Origin: Microbacterium rhizomatis
Lineage (GTDB): Bacteria > Actinomycetota > Actinomycetes > Actinomycetales > Microbacteriaceae
Length of the DNA: 64,000 bases
Direction of reading: 5' to 3'
Assembly (NCBI RefSeq): GCF_008710745.1
Contig: NZ_VYSA01000003.1
Location: forward strand, 62,001-126,000
Position 1 is the first letter of the stretch, and the number at the start of each line of letters is the position of its first letter. The translations under genes and the position numbers were made by a program. The notes under the pieces are model-generated. The model saw only the letters and a program-made list of their open reading frames with translations. It ran no database searches and had not been told where the DNA came from. Positions 37,083 to 45,432 of this stretch are shown here, one piece after another.

Positions 37083-38822
37083 GTGACCAGCCAGCATCCG
37101 CCATCGACGGCCCGCGAGTCCGCGCTCGAGGAGGCTCGCGCGAGACGCCGTGCGGATGTGCTCATCATCGGGGGTGGCATCAACGGACTCGGTCTCCTGC
37201 GCGAGCTCGCCCTGCAGGGGGTCGATGTGACGCTGGTCGAACGCGATGACTTCGTGTCGGGGGCATCTGCGGGTTCATCGCACATGGTGCACGGCGGCAT
37301 CCGCTACCTGGAGAACGGCGAGTTCCGTCTGGTCCGCGAGTCGGTGCAGGAACGCAACGCGCTGATCCGGCTCGCCCCCCACCGCGTCGTCCCGCAGGCG
37401 ACGACGATCCCCATCTACTCGACCTTCTCCGGCCTGCTGTCGGCTCCGCTCACCTTCCTCACCGGATCCAAGCGCCCCGGCCGGCAGCGCGGAGCGATCG
37501 TGATCAAGGTGGGCCTTGCCCTCTACGACGCGTATTCACGAGCGGGGCGGACCGTCCGCAGACACCGATTCACGGGTCGCCGCAGGGCCCTGGCCGACCT
37601 GCCGGAACTCAACCCGCGCGTGAAGTACGCGGCGACCTACTACGACGCGGTGATGGCCAGCCCCGAACGCCTGGCCCTGGACGTACTCGCCGATGCCGTC
37701 GCCTGCGGACCGGCCGTCCGGGCCCTGAACTACGTCGAGGCCGTCGGACTCGATGCCGACGGAGTGCTCGTCCGCGATCGCCTCACCGGCCGAGAGTTCA
37801 CACTCGATGCGGAGCTCATCGTCAACGCGACCGGCCCCTGGACCGATCTGACGAACGGGGCGCTCGGGCGCACGACAGTGTTCATGGGGGGAACCAAGGG
37901 ATCGCACATCGTGCTCGATCATCCCGAGCTCCTGGCGGCGACCCGCGGACGCGAGTTGTTCTTCGAGCACGAGGACGGCCGGATCGTGTTGATCCTCCCA
38001 TTGGGCGATCGCGTGCTGGTGGGCACGACCGACCTCGAGCACCGCATGGGGGATCCGATCGTCTGCAGCGACGCAGAAGTCGACTACTTCCTCGACCTCG
38101 TCCCGACCGTGCTGCCCGGCATCCGGGTAGATCGCTCGCAGATCGTGTTCCGGTTCGCCGGTGTCCGGCCGCTCCCCGCCCATGGCGATGCCAGCGCAGG
38201 AGCAGTCAGTCGCGACTACCGGATCGAGGAGCGGGAGGATGCCGGGCGCCCGGGCCGCACGTTGCTGAGCCTGGTCGGTGGAAAGTGGACCACGTTCCGC
38301 GCTCTCGCCGCCGAGCTCGGGGCCCGGATCCTCGGTGAGCTGAACCGTCCAGGGCCTGTCGACACGTCGGATGCGCCCATCGGGGGCGGGCGCGGCTACC
38401 CCGTCACCCCGGTCGCCCGCAGCGCCTGGATCGAATCCCACGCTGACGGCGTTGCGAGGTCGCGCGTGGACCAGCTTCTGTCTCGCTACGGCACCGCGGC
38501 AACGGCGTACATCGATGCCATCTCCGGCGGGTCGGATGCGCCGCTCGGATACGCGCCCGGGTACTCGCGTGCCGAGATCCGGCACCTCGTCGAGACGGAG
38601 TCGGTGTGTCACCTCGATGATGTGCTCCTTCGCCGCACCACGCTCGCGTTCGAGGGACGGGTCACCGACGAGCTGCTCGCCGAGCTTGCAGAGATCGTGG
38701 GCGACGCGCTCGGGTGGGACCACGACGTACGCGCGGCCGAAGTCGCACGTACCGCCGGCATCCTCCGCGAGCGTCATGGGGTTGATCTCGAGACGCCCGC
38801 GGCGTATCCCGCACGCGGCTGA
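37083..38822 (+). CDS. glpD: Glycerol-3-phosphate dehydrogenase/oxidase
   Basis: 579 residues. It oxidises glycerol 3-phosphate to dihydroxyacetone phosphate, passing electrons to quinone or oxygen. The FAD motif DVLIIGGGINGLG (25-37), SSHMVHGGIRYLENGEFRLV and the LSLVGGKWTTFRALAAE segment are diagnostic of GlpD/GlpO, followed by the C-terminal domain. GTG 37083 follows GAGGAG at 4 nt. It is divergent from the SorC regulator, with shared operator-like sequence. Confidence 0.93.
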   Translation: MTSQHPPSTARESALEEARARRRADVLIIGGGINGLGLLRELALQGVDVTLVERDDFVSGASAGSSHMVHGGIRYLENGEFRLVRESVQERNALIRLAPHRVVPQATTIPIYSTFSGLLSAPLTFLTGSKRPGRQRGAIVIKVGLALYDAYSRAGRTVRRHRFTGRRRALADLPELNPRVKYAATYYDAVMASPERLALDVLADAVACGPAVRALNYVEAVGLDADGVLVRDRLTGREFTLDAELIVNATGPWTDLTNGALGRTTVFMGGTKGSHIVLDHPELLAATRGRELFFEHEDGRIVLILPLGDRVLVGTTDLEHRMGDPIVCSDAEVDYFLDLVPTVLPGIRVDRSQIVFRFAGVRPLPAHGDASAGAVSRDYRIEEREDAGRPGRTLLSLVGGKWTTFRALAAELGARILGELNRPGPVDTSDAPIGGGRGYPVTPVARSAWIESHADGVARSRVDQLLSRYGTAATAYIDAISGGSDAPLGYAPGYSRAEIRHLVETESVCHLDDVLLRRTTLAFEGRVTDELLAELAEIVGDALGWDHDVRAAEVARTAGILRERHGVDLETPAAYPARG

Positions 38823-38907
38823 TCCGGGGACAGCCGGTGTCGTGAGGCGGTGTCGTCGCGGTCAAGGTGGGGTGACTCGTGTCGGGGGCGGGAGCTATCC
38901 TCGCGTC

Positions 38908-39480
38908 ATGGTGGATCGCTCGACCAAGCCCGAACTCCACGTCGATACGGTCGCCGACTGGGAGAGCTGGCTTGACGCGGGCCCCGACTCGAACGGGGTA
39001 TGGCTGCGACTGCGGAAGAAGGGCACGACCCGACCAGGCATCACGTACGCAGAGGCGCTCGACGTCGCCCTGTGCTTCGGGTGGATCGACGGGCAGTCGC
39101 GATCCCTCGACGAGGACTACCACCTGCGGATCTTCACTCCGAGACGACCGCGGAGCATCTGGTCGAAGGTCAACATCGGCCATGTGAATCGGCTCATCGA
39201 CGAAGGTCGTATGCGGCCTCGGGGCCAGGAACAGATCGACCTCGCGAAGGCGGACGGTCGATGGGATGCCGCGTACCGGCAGAGCGACGGAGAGCTCCCG
39301 ATCGAACTGCAGCAGGTTCTGGACGCAGACCCTGTGATCGCCGAAGCATTCGCGCGCCAATCGGCCCAGAACCGGTTCGCGATGGCGTTCCGCGTGGCCA
39401 ACCTCAAGCGGCCCGAGTCGCGAGCGGCACGTGTCGCACGGTACGTCGAGATGCTCAAGCGAGGCGAGACGATCTACTGA
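38908..39480 (+). CDS. YdeI/OmpD-associated family protein
   Basis: 190 residues with VWLRLRKKGTTRPGITYAEALDVALCFGWIDGQ and WSKVNIGHVNRLIDEGRM, the signature of this bacterial family of unknown biochemical role. A promoter with -35 TGACTC (38873-38878), 17-bp spacer and -10 TATCCT (38896-38901) lies 6 nt before the ATG, so leaderless expression is likely. Confidence 0.88.
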   Translation: MVDRSTKPELHVDTVADWESWLDAGPDSNGVWLRLRKKGTTRPGITYAEALDVALCFGWIDGQSRSLDEDYHLRIFTPRRPRSIWSKVNIGHVNRLIDEGRMRPRGQEQIDLAKADGRWDAAYRQSDGELPIELQQVLDADPVIAEAFARQSAQNRFAMAFRVANLKRPESRAARVARYVEMLKRGETIY

Positions 39481-39792
39481 GCGCTCGCCCGAATTCGAAC
39501 ACCCTCACGGACGAAGCCGCAGCATCCCCTCTGCGCGATGACGTGACGTCATAGGCGTTATCCACAGCTGGCGAATGCGCCTCCGGCACGTCCGCTACGG
39601 TATTCGAAATGCGCGTTACGAAACCCTCGTAGCTGAAGCCGCCCTTTTCACGCCCGAGGTATCTACCCGAACTGCACGAACGTGCTGCCGAGCCGACACA
39701 CGCGGAGACAGGGCACACGTCCACCCGCGCATAGGCATCACCGGTACCGACGTCGCCAGGCATCGACAACTCGCGGTCGCTACACTCACGAG
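39481..39792. other. Intergenic region, 312 bp
   Basis: No gene is supported. It contains a perfect palindrome ATGACGT-G-ACGTCAT at 39538-39552 and, just after it, a consensus DnaA box TTATCCACA at 39558-39566. It ends with the promoter of the next gene. Confidence 0.5.
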
Positions 39793-40203
39793 GTGCGATT
39801 GCGCCCCACCGACCTCGTCGACGTCTTCGTCTATCTCGTCGTGCTGGGCATCTTCATCCAGCTCTTTCCTGCCGTCATCTCCGAGTCTTTTCTGCTCGCG
39901 CTCCTGACCGCCATCCTTCTGAAGCTGATCCTCGAAGTCGTGCTCTGGGTGAAGAAGAAGATCCTGAACCGATTTCGCACCGCCGACACGGTGCGGGCTC
40001 GCGTGGTCAGCGTGATCACGCTCGTGCTCGTTCTGCCGGCGAGCAAGTTCGTCGTGCTCGAACTCGTCGATCTCGTGTTCGGCGATGCTGTCTCACTCGG
40101 CGGGTTCTTCCAGGTCACCGCGCTGATCATCGTGCTGATGCTCGCGCGCGGGGGAGTGCGGCGACTGCTCGACCGGTCGGGCGACTCACCGACAGCGGGT
40201 TAG
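39793..40203 (+). CDS. Four-helix membrane protein of unknown function
   Basis: 136 residues with hydrophobic segments at about 8-28, 30-48, 70-90 and 105-122, and a basic cytoplasmic stretch WVKKKILNRFRT. No family recognised with confidence. The start GTG is supported by a -10 box TACACT (39781-39786) 6 nt upstream. Confidence 0.65.
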   Translation: MRLRPTDLVDVFVYLVVLGIFIQLFPAVISESFLLALLTAILLKLILEVVLWVKKKILNRFRTADTVRARVVSVITLVLVLPASKFVVLELVDLVFGDAVSLGGFFQVTALIIVLMLARGGVRRLLDRSGDSPTAG

Positions 40204-40226
40204 AAGAACGTCGCCGGGGGAATCGG

Positions 40227-41165
40227 CTACCTGGCGAGCGCCGGGAACACCCAGCTGCCATCGGTGATCTCGGGGCGAGGGCGGTAGAGCCGAACGAGGT
40301 AGTTCCACCCCTCGGTGATCGGGATCGCGTTCGGAGTGTCCGCCGGATAGTCGCCGAACCGCACCGTCGTCGACCCATCGGCGTTCTTGACCGCGGTGAT
40401 GTTGTTGACGGTGTAGGAATCACGAGCATTCGGCTCGAAGAACCCCTTGGCGTTGTAGACCGAGATCGACCAGAAGCCATCGACGGGAACGTCTCCGACA
40501 GTGAGTTCGTACCGCCCCACCGGCAAGCGCGGATCCACGCCGATGTAGGCAGCTTCGCTCGTCGGCAGACCACCCCACCCGGCCGCTGTCCCGATCAGAT
40601 GCCGGATCGGCTGCACCTCATCGCTCGTGCCGAACATGTGGTCGAAGCCGCTCATGTTGCGAGCCAGGGAAAGCAATGCGTCCCGGGTCTCGTCCAGCGA
40701 CGCGCTGTCGTATTCCGGATACTCGAAGGGCTGGGCGGAACGACTCGTCAGCGCGATCTGATCCTGCAGCGCCGTCACCTCGGCGATATCCGCCTGGTCC
40801 GCCGGGTCGACGAGGATTCGCACAGCCACCCCGACGTAGCGAGTGCCCAGCTCGTCTGCGGTGAGTTCGTAGTCGCCGGCGTTGTGGAAGATCGCTTCCA
40901 CGAAGTGGTCTTCGCTGACCACCATCGCCGACAGATACCGCTCACCTGCGTCCGGAAGCGTCAAGGTCGCGCCGGCCGCCACGTCGACCACAGCGAAGCT
41001 GTACAGCGTGTCGCGGTTCAGCCGAATGACAGTCTGCTTGTCGATCGCCGCGGGCTCACGATTGTGCAGGAACGTGTTCACCCCGCCCGCGCTCTCTTGG
41101 AGATCGTGGAACATCCGATCCGTCTCCGCGCGAACGAAATTGTCAGCGTTCACCCGAATAGCCAC
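40227..41165 (-). CDS. DUF1254/DUF1214 domain protein
   Basis: 312 residues from GTG 41165. The N-terminal part is DUF1254 (VIRLNRDTLYSFAVVDVAAGATLTLPD) and the C-terminal part DUF1214 (DGFWSISVYNAKGFFEPNARDSYTVNNIT). Function unknown. A GGAAAG ribosome site precedes this GTG, and it leaves an N-terminus (AIRVNADNFVRAETDRMFHDL) like that of relatives; starts at 41195 and 41192 are alternatives. Confidence 0.85.
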   Translation of the reverse strand: MAIRVNADNFVRAETDRMFHDLQESAGGVNTFLHNREPAAIDKQTVIRLNRDTLYSFAVVDVAAGATLTLPDAGERYLSAMVVSEDHFVEAIFHNAGDYELTADELGTRYVGVAVRILVDPADQADIAEVTALQDQIALTSRSAQPFEYPEYDSASLDETRDALLSLARNMSGFDHMFGTSDEVQPIRHLIGTAAGWGGLPTSEAAYIGVDPRLPVGRYELTVGDVPVDGFWSISVYNAKGFFEPNARDSYTVNNITAVKNADGSTTVRFGDYPADTPNAIPITEGWNYLVRLYRPRPEITDGSWVFPALAR

Positions 41166-41279
41166 GAGGCCGATCTTTCCACAATGCCTCATCACGCGTC
41201 AGTGCAGGAGTGCGGGCCCAGCTGCTCGGCCCGCCTGCAGACCGTTGGCGACCCTAGTGAAAGATGGCACGATGAAACG

Positions 41280-41591
41280 ATGACGACTGCAGACGCGACT
41301 CCGGCTCGAGTCACAGGTGCCCCCTCCCTGACCCTCGCTCGATTCCAGGCCGAGAGCGGGCGTGGCCTCGCCGTCGCCTCGCTGATCTTGGGGCTCTACT
41401 TCCTCCTGGGATCTCTCCTGCTGGTGGCGACGTCCGCAGGAGCCGGCGCCGTGGCTGCCATCTTCACCGGGCTCATCGGGCTTTATCTGGTGGTTGTGGC
41501 CGTCCTCGGCCTCTCTCGAGCGGCAGCGCGGGTTCGGGCGTTCGAGGCGACCTATGGTCGTGACGCGGGCAAGCAGCAGCCGGTCACATAA
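41280..41591 (+). CDS. Two-helix membrane protein (intact copy of a duplicated gene)
   Basis: 103 residues with two membrane helices (about 31-52 and 57-78) and a soluble basic tail. No family recognised. Its last 33 codons are repeated exactly at 42512-42613, where only a fragment survives. Confidence 0.7.
   Translation: MTTADATPARVTGAPSLTLARFQAESGRGLAVASLILGLYFLLGSLLLVATSAGAGAVAAIFTGLIGLYLVVVAVLGLSRAAARVRAFEATYGRDAGKQQPVT
41489..41590. repeat. 102-bp direct repeat, copy 1
   Basis: Identical base for base to 42512-42613. It holds the 3' end of the two-helix protein gene. The flanks on both sides are related but diverged. Confidence 0.95.
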
Positions 41592-41622
41592 CCAGCGGAG
41601 GCATACCCGGGACATCCCTCCT

Positions 41623-41742
41623 CTACGGATGAGTCTCGCGATCTCGGGCTTCCTGAGCATCCTCCGCTGCCCAGCGTCTGAGCTCGGGGATGGTCGCGCG
41701 CAAAGCGAGGCCGCGAGCGGTCAGCGCGTACGCCCGGTGAAT
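41623..41742 (-). pseudogene. Remnant of an HxlR regulator gene (3' end)
   Basis: The minus strand encodes YALTARGLALRATIPELRRW and onward to a stop at 41623-41625. It is about 83% identical at DNA level, counted by eye, to the 3' end of the intact HxlR gene at 42659-42970. The HTH half is missing. Confidence 0.8.
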
Positions 41743-41751
41743 GGACGGGCG

Positions 41752-41797
41752 GTGTCAAAACCCGCCGCGCCCCGGGCAGAGGGTCATCCCGATGAGG
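41752..41797. repeat. Relic of the region upstream of the VOC gene
   Basis: About 45 bp here (from GTGTCAAAACC to TCCCGATGA) align at roughly 80% with 43400-43444, just upstream of the VOC gene. In this copy the 5' half of the HxlR gene and the whole VOC gene have been deleted. Confidence 0.6.
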
Positions 41798-41800
41798 CCG

Positions 41801-42097
41801 TCAAGCGGGGATGAGCAATTCGACCTGAGCAAGGTCCGCGTCGTGTTCGTCGTGTTCGAGTTCGATGTCGTAGTCGTTCTGGATGTTGAGCCAGAAGCGC
41901 TCGGAGAGCCCGAACGCGCGGGAAAGCCGCAATGCGGTGTCCGTGGTGATGCGCCGCTTGCCGCGGATGATCTCGCTCAATCGGGTCTGGGGCAGGCCGG
42001 TGGCCTGCGCGAGCCGATACGCAGTGATCCCGAGTGGCTCCAGAAACTCGGTCCGGAGGATCTCGCCCGGCGTGATGGGCGCGTGTGCCTTCGTCAT
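41801..42097 (-). CDS. higA: HigA-family antitoxin
   Basis: 98 residues: HAPITPGEILRTEFLEPLGI, then HTH TAYRLAQATGLPQTRLSEIIRGKRRIT and FWLNIQNDYDIE, the standard HigA (VapI) pattern. The toxin gene lies upstream, as usual in higBA, with 12 nt between them and GAGAGG as the ribosome site. Confidence 0.93.
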   Translation of the reverse strand: MTKAHAPITPGEILRTEFLEPLGITAYRLAQATGLPQTRLSEIIRGKRRITTDTALRLSRAFGLSERFWLNIQNDYDIELEHDEHDADLAQVELLIPA

Positions 42098-42109
42098 CGG
42101 AGTGCCTCT

Positions 42110-42391
42110 CTAGCGATAGTCGACCAGCTGGACGTCTGCGGGGCCGGCGGCCGTCCAGACGAAACAGATGCGGTATTGATCGTTGATCCGGATCGAGTGC
42201 TGACCGTCGCGATCGCCAGACAGCTTCTCGAGCCGGTTTCCCGGCGGGATGCGCAGGTCATTGATCGTTTCGGCCGCGTTGAGCAGACGAAGCTTCTTCT
42301 GGGCTGCGCGCTGCAGTTCCGGACCGAACTGCCGGACATGCTCGCGAGTCCAGACTCTGCGGGTCGGCTCATCTGCGAATGAGTGGATCAC
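42110..42391 (-). CDS. higB: HigB-family toxin
   Basis: 93 residues from GTG 42391. The core RLEKLSGDRDGQHSIRINDQ followed by YRICFVW is diagnostic of ribosome-dependent HigB mRNA nucleases. A -10 box TACTAT (42397-42402) lies 5 nt upstream, with a second TACTAT 16 bp further, so the start is likely leaderless. Longer in-frame starts run into the promoter. Confidence 0.92.
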   Translation of the reverse strand: MIHSFADEPTRRVWTREHVRQFGPELQRAAQKKLRLLNAAETINDLRIPPGNRLEKLSGDRDGQHSIRINDQYRICFVWTAAGPADVQLVDYR

Positions 42392-42491
42392 ACCCAATAG
42401 TAACGCGCTGCGATAGTATCGCCGAACAGAACTAGCCCCGAAACCGTGCTCGCACCGCACCGTGGAGCGCGAGATCATCCGGGTCGCGGTG

Positions 42492-42614
42492 ATGCTCATC
42501 GGGCTCTACCCGGTGGTTGTGGCCGTCCTCGGCCTCTCTCGAGCGGCAGCGCGGGTTCGGGCGTTCGAGGCGACCTATGGTCGTGACGCGGGCAAGCAGC
42601 AGCCGGTCACATAG
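42492..42614 (+). pseudogene. Truncated copy of the two-helix protein gene
   Basis: An open frame of 40 codons, MLIGLYPVVVAVLGLSRAAA and on, matches the last 40 codons of the gene at 41280-41591. The 5' two thirds are missing. Confidence 0.75.
42512..42613. repeat. 102-bp direct repeat, copy 2
   Basis: Identical to 41489-41590, 1,023 bp away in the same orientation. The higBA module lies between the two. Confidence 0.95.
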
Positions 42615-42658
42615 CCCGCTCTCGGGGGAGCCGGGCGAACCCCGGGGCGATACCTCGT

Positions 42659-42970
42659 CTACGGATGAGCCGTGGGATCACGGGTGTCGTGAGCATCCTC
42701 GGCTGCCCAGCGTGTGAGCTCGGTGATCGTCGCGCGTAGAGCGAGGCCGCGATCGGTCAGCGCGTAGGCTCGGGTGTTGTGCCTGAGGGGCAGACGTCGG
42801 AGGATGCCGGCGGCTTCGAGCTCGCGAAGGCGGGTCGCGAGCATGTTCGTCCCCAAGCCGAGGTCGCGCTGCAGATCCCCGTACCTCTGCGGGCCGTCGA
42901 GCAGGCGCTCGACGATGAGGAGGGCCCACCGTGCTCCGACGATGTCGAGGGCTGCGGCGAGGTCGCTCAC
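42659..42970 (-). CDS. HxlR-type winged-helix regulator
   Basis: 103 residues: ALDIVGARWALLIVERLLDGPQRYGDLQRDL and LATRLRELEAAGILRRLPL are typical of the HxlR family (MarR-like repressors). The first codon overlaps the VOC stop (GTGA), so the two are one operon read VOC then HxlR. Probably regulates the operon. Confidence 0.9.
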   Translation of the reverse strand: MSDLAAALDIVGARWALLIVERLLDGPQRYGDLQRDLGLGTNMLATRLRELEAAGILRRLPLRHNTRAYALTDRGLALRATITELTRWAAEDAHDTRDPTAHP

Positions 42971-43371
42971 GCGGTCGGATCGGTGTCCGGCTTCATCCAG
43001 AACGGCGAGTAGTGGTAGCCGTCAGGATCATCGAACTGGCGCTGGTACATGAAGGGGTAGTCATCGACGTCGCCGACGCGCCCCCCGGCGAGGCCGGCGC
43101 GCTCGACGAGGTCATCGACGGCCTCACGGCTGCCGAGGTCGAACGAGACCGTCACCTTGGAGGGGGTGTCGGGCCCGCCGACCAGCTCGTCGGTGCCGCC
43201 GACGCTCGCGTACATCTCGCGGCTGCCGAGCATGACGTACTGCTCAGGCGCGATCGCGAAGCACGACACGTTGTGATCTGACATCTGGGCGTTGAGGGTC
43301 CAGCCGAGGGCGGTGTAGAACGCGGTCGCTCGCTCGACGCTCTCGACCGGGCAGGTGATGAAGAGGCTCAT
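42967..43371 (-). CDS. VOC (glyoxalase/bleomycin resistance) family protein
   Basis: 134 residues from ATG 43371. The paired beta-alpha-beta pattern ends in DDPDGYHYSPFWM, and FYTALGWTLN lies near the start, as in VOC metalloenzymes or binders. Substrate unknown. Coupled to the HxlR gene. Confidence 0.88.
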   Translation of the reverse strand: MSLFITCPVESVERATAFYTALGWTLNAQMSDHNVSCFAIAPEQYVMLGSREMYASVGGTDELVGGPDTPSKVTVSFDLGSREAVDDLVERAGLAGGRVGDVDDYPFMYQRQFDDPDGYHYSPFWMKPDTDPTA

Positions 43372-43379
43372 GTGGCCAA

Positions 43380-43398
43380 CACTTCCAAAATGAAAGTG
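43380..43398. promoter_or_regulatory. Inverted repeat upstream of VOC-HxlR operon
   Basis: CACTTCC and GAAAGTG (one mismatch) flank 5 nt, 9 bp before the VOC start. A likely HxlR operator. Confidence 0.5.
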
Positions 43399-43450
43399 CC
43401 GTGTCAAGACCTGTCGCGCCTCCGGCAGTCGTTCGTCCCGATGAAACGGG

Positions 43451-44419
43451 CTACGGCTGCGGCTTGGGGTGCGTCACGCGCCCGGGGGCGGTGTTCGTGC
43501 CGCGCGCGGGCACCGGCCAGGGGCCGGTCTTGGGCTCGCGCATGGGTAGAGGCAGGGGTTCGGCCAAGGGAGGCGAGGCGCTCTGCGGCACCGGGCCCGG
43601 AGAGGGCGAGGGGGTTGCGCCCGCCGAAGGCGCGGGGGGTGCCGTCGACGCGGGGGCCGCGGCATCCGGAACTCTCGGCTGCGCACCCGTCGTGAGCTCG
43701 AGCGTGACCTTGTGTTCGAGCACCTCGATCGCCTCGTCCGAGAGCGAGATGAGTCCGTCGAGCTCTTCGCGTACACGGCGGTAGGCCAGCTGCCGTTCGG
43801 CGGGGGTCGCGGCCTGATCGATCGCGACGCTCAGCAGCTGCTTCGCCGTGTCGAGCCGCTTGCGCTCGACGACGCTGAACGACGAATCCTTGATGCGCCT
43901 CGCGTCGCGCTCCGCGACGTCGAACGCCACCTCGTAATCGGTCACGGCATTGCGGTACTCGGCCAGCTGCTCGCGCGAGAGTCGCGCCTTCGGCGAGGCG
44001 GGCCGGAGGCCGTCGGCCATCTTCTTCGCGCGGAGGAAGGCCGCGGTGAGGGGCTGCCGGCCGTCGCTCATCGCGGGGAACGCGATGATCTTCGCCACAT
44101 CGAGCTCGTACTCGAGCCAGCGCGCGGTGACCGCATCGTGCGACGCCAGCAGGCGCTCGAGTTGGGTGGCAGCGGGAGCGGATGCTGTCGCCCCAGCACC
44201 CGCGCCGACCGAGGTCGTCGTTATCGGCGCTGTCGCAGGGAGGGCTCGACCGGCTGCCGCGGCGGCCTTCAGCTCGGCCTTGGCGTGCAGCACTTCGAGT
44301 CGGCGCTGATGCCGCCGGCGCGCGCCGCGCTCCCAGGCCCTGCCGGCCCCGCCCAGAACCCCCAGAAGAGGAAAGACGAGCCACCAGTAGCCTCCGACGA
44401 ACTGGAAGAACTCCTGCAC
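43451..44419 (-). CDS. Membrane-anchored protein, tandem paralog A
   Basis: 322 residues from GTG 44419. One N-terminal helix (FFQFVGGYWWLVFPLLGVLGG) is followed by a very basic patch (RAWERGARRRHQRR), a helical domain with ARWLEYELDVAKIIAFPAMSDGRQPL and LRPASPKARLSREQLAEYRNAV at about 100-220, and a C-terminal Pro/Ala/Thr-rich low-complexity tail of about 80 residues. A -10 box TACCAT (44426-44431) lies 6 nt before the start. The core is shared with the next gene. Function unknown. Confidence 0.7.
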   Translation of the reverse strand: MQEFFQFVGGYWWLVFPLLGVLGGAGRAWERGARRRHQRRLEVLHAKAELKAAAAAGRALPATAPITTTSVGAGAGATASAPAATQLERLLASHDAVTARWLEYELDVAKIIAFPAMSDGRQPLTAAFLRAKKMADGLRPASPKARLSREQLAEYRNAVTDYEVAFDVAERDARRIKDSSFSVVERKRLDTAKQLLSVAIDQAATPAERQLAYRRVREELDGLISLSDEAIEVLEHKVTLELTTGAQPRVPDAAAPASTAPPAPSAGATPSPSPGPVPQSASPPLAEPLPLPMREPKTGPWPVPARGTNTAPGRVTHPKPQP

Positions 44420-44480
44420 TCTGTCATGGTAACCGCCGGGCGGCGCGCAGGACCGGGCGGTCAGGGCACTCGCAGGTCGG

Positions 44481-45287
44481 TCAGGCAGGCGGGTTGGGTC
44501 GGCGCACCTTCGACATGGTCTCGGCCGACCACGCGACGGCACGCTGAGCGCCCGCCAACAGGTCTTGCGCGGTGTCGATCCACGCCCCCGAGACGAAGGG
44601 GATGCCGGGGCGTTCCGGCTCGCCGCGAACCTCACGCTCCGCGGCATCGAACGCCCGCTCCAGGCGGCGGACGGCGTCGCGGTATGCCGCGAAATCGGCA
44701 GGGGTCATGCGTACGGACGCCGAAGCAGGGCGCAGCCACTGGGCCTGCGACTGCTCGCGGAGGAAGTCGGCCATGAGGGGTGAGCGGCCGTCGCTCATCG
44801 CGGGGAACGCGATGAGCTTCGCCGGATCGGTCTCGTACTCCATCCACCGGGCGAGCACGCGGTTGTGCGCGTCCATCACCTTCGCGAGCGGGTACTCGGA
44901 TGGATCGGCGCCGACGTGCGGCATGCTCACCCGTGCCGCGCGGAGACTCGCGCGACGGGCCAGGAGCGCCGCGTTGGCCGACTTGACGTTCTGTCGCGCG
45001 TTCTGCAGCGCGTGCCGCGCGGATGCCAGATCGCGGTCGGAGCCACCGCGGGCCGAGCGCTCGGCCTGCACACGCATGACCTCGGCGTGCGCGACAGCCA
45101 CGTCGGCTCGGCGCTGAGTCAGTGCCTGGCGGGCGGCGCGCACGTCATGCCCCGCCGCGTCCACCTCGAGCCGCCGTGCCCCGGCGGTGCGCTGCCCGCG
45201 CAGGCCGAACCAGCCGAGTGCGCCCGCACCGACGATCGTCGGCGCGATCCACCACACCCCGGCGACGAACGCCCACAGCGGATCCAC
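44481..45287 (-). CDS. Membrane-anchored protein, tandem paralog B
   Basis: 268 residues from GTG 45287. An N-terminal helix (WAFVAGVWWIAPTIVGAGAL), a predicted coiled coil rich in Ala/Arg at about 45-120 (VRAARQALTQRRADVAVAH), then the shared domain ARWMEYETDPAKLIAFPAMS and LRPASASVRMTPADFAAYRD. It lacks the Pro-rich tail of paralog A. A -10 box TAGCAT (45294-45299) lies 6 nt before the start, so it has its own promoter. Function unknown. Confidence 0.7.
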   Translation of the reverse strand: MDPLWAFVAGVWWIAPTIVGAGALGWFGLRGQRTAGARRLEVDAAGHDVRAARQALTQRRADVAVAHAEVMRVQAERSARGGSDRDLASARHALQNARQNVKSANAALLARRASLRAARVSMPHVGADPSEYPLAKVMDAHNRVLARWMEYETDPAKLIAFPAMSDGRSPLMADFLREQSQAQWLRPASASVRMTPADFAAYRDAVRRLERAFDAAEREVRGEPERPGIPFVSGAWIDTAQDLLAGAQRAVAWSAETMSKVRRPNPPA

Positions 45288-45370
45288 GGTCTCATGCTAA
45301 CCGCGCCGGGGAGTCCCGGCCTGGGAATCAGATCCTCATGCGCGCTCAGCGCGGCTCAGCGCGGGTCAGC

Positions 45371-45432
45371 GCGGGTCAGCCGAAGAGCAGCGCGGGTCAG
45401 CCGAAGAGCAGGGCGGGTCAGCCGAAGAGCAG
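45371..45432. repeat. 21-bp tandem repeat, three copies
   Basis: Units GCGGGTCAGCCGAAGAGCAG plus one variable base begin at 45371, 45392 and 45413. The last copy contains the stop codon of the 44-residue membrane protein, and the others repeat the same Leu-Leu-Phe-Gly-stop codons in frame. A shorter 10-bp repeat precedes them. Confidence 0.85.

Noticed and set aside
39558-39566. DnaA box as sign of a replication origin
   Set aside because: A single box without a cluster, AT-rich unwinding region, dnaA or dnaN genes is not an origin.
41489-42613. Composite transposon or insertion element flanked by 102-bp repeats
   Set aside because: No transposase, terminal inverted repeats or target duplication; the repeats are pieces of a normal gene.
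45371-45432. 21-bp repeat as CRISPR
   Set aside because: The units are contiguous, with no spacers and no cas genes; it is a simple tandem repeat.
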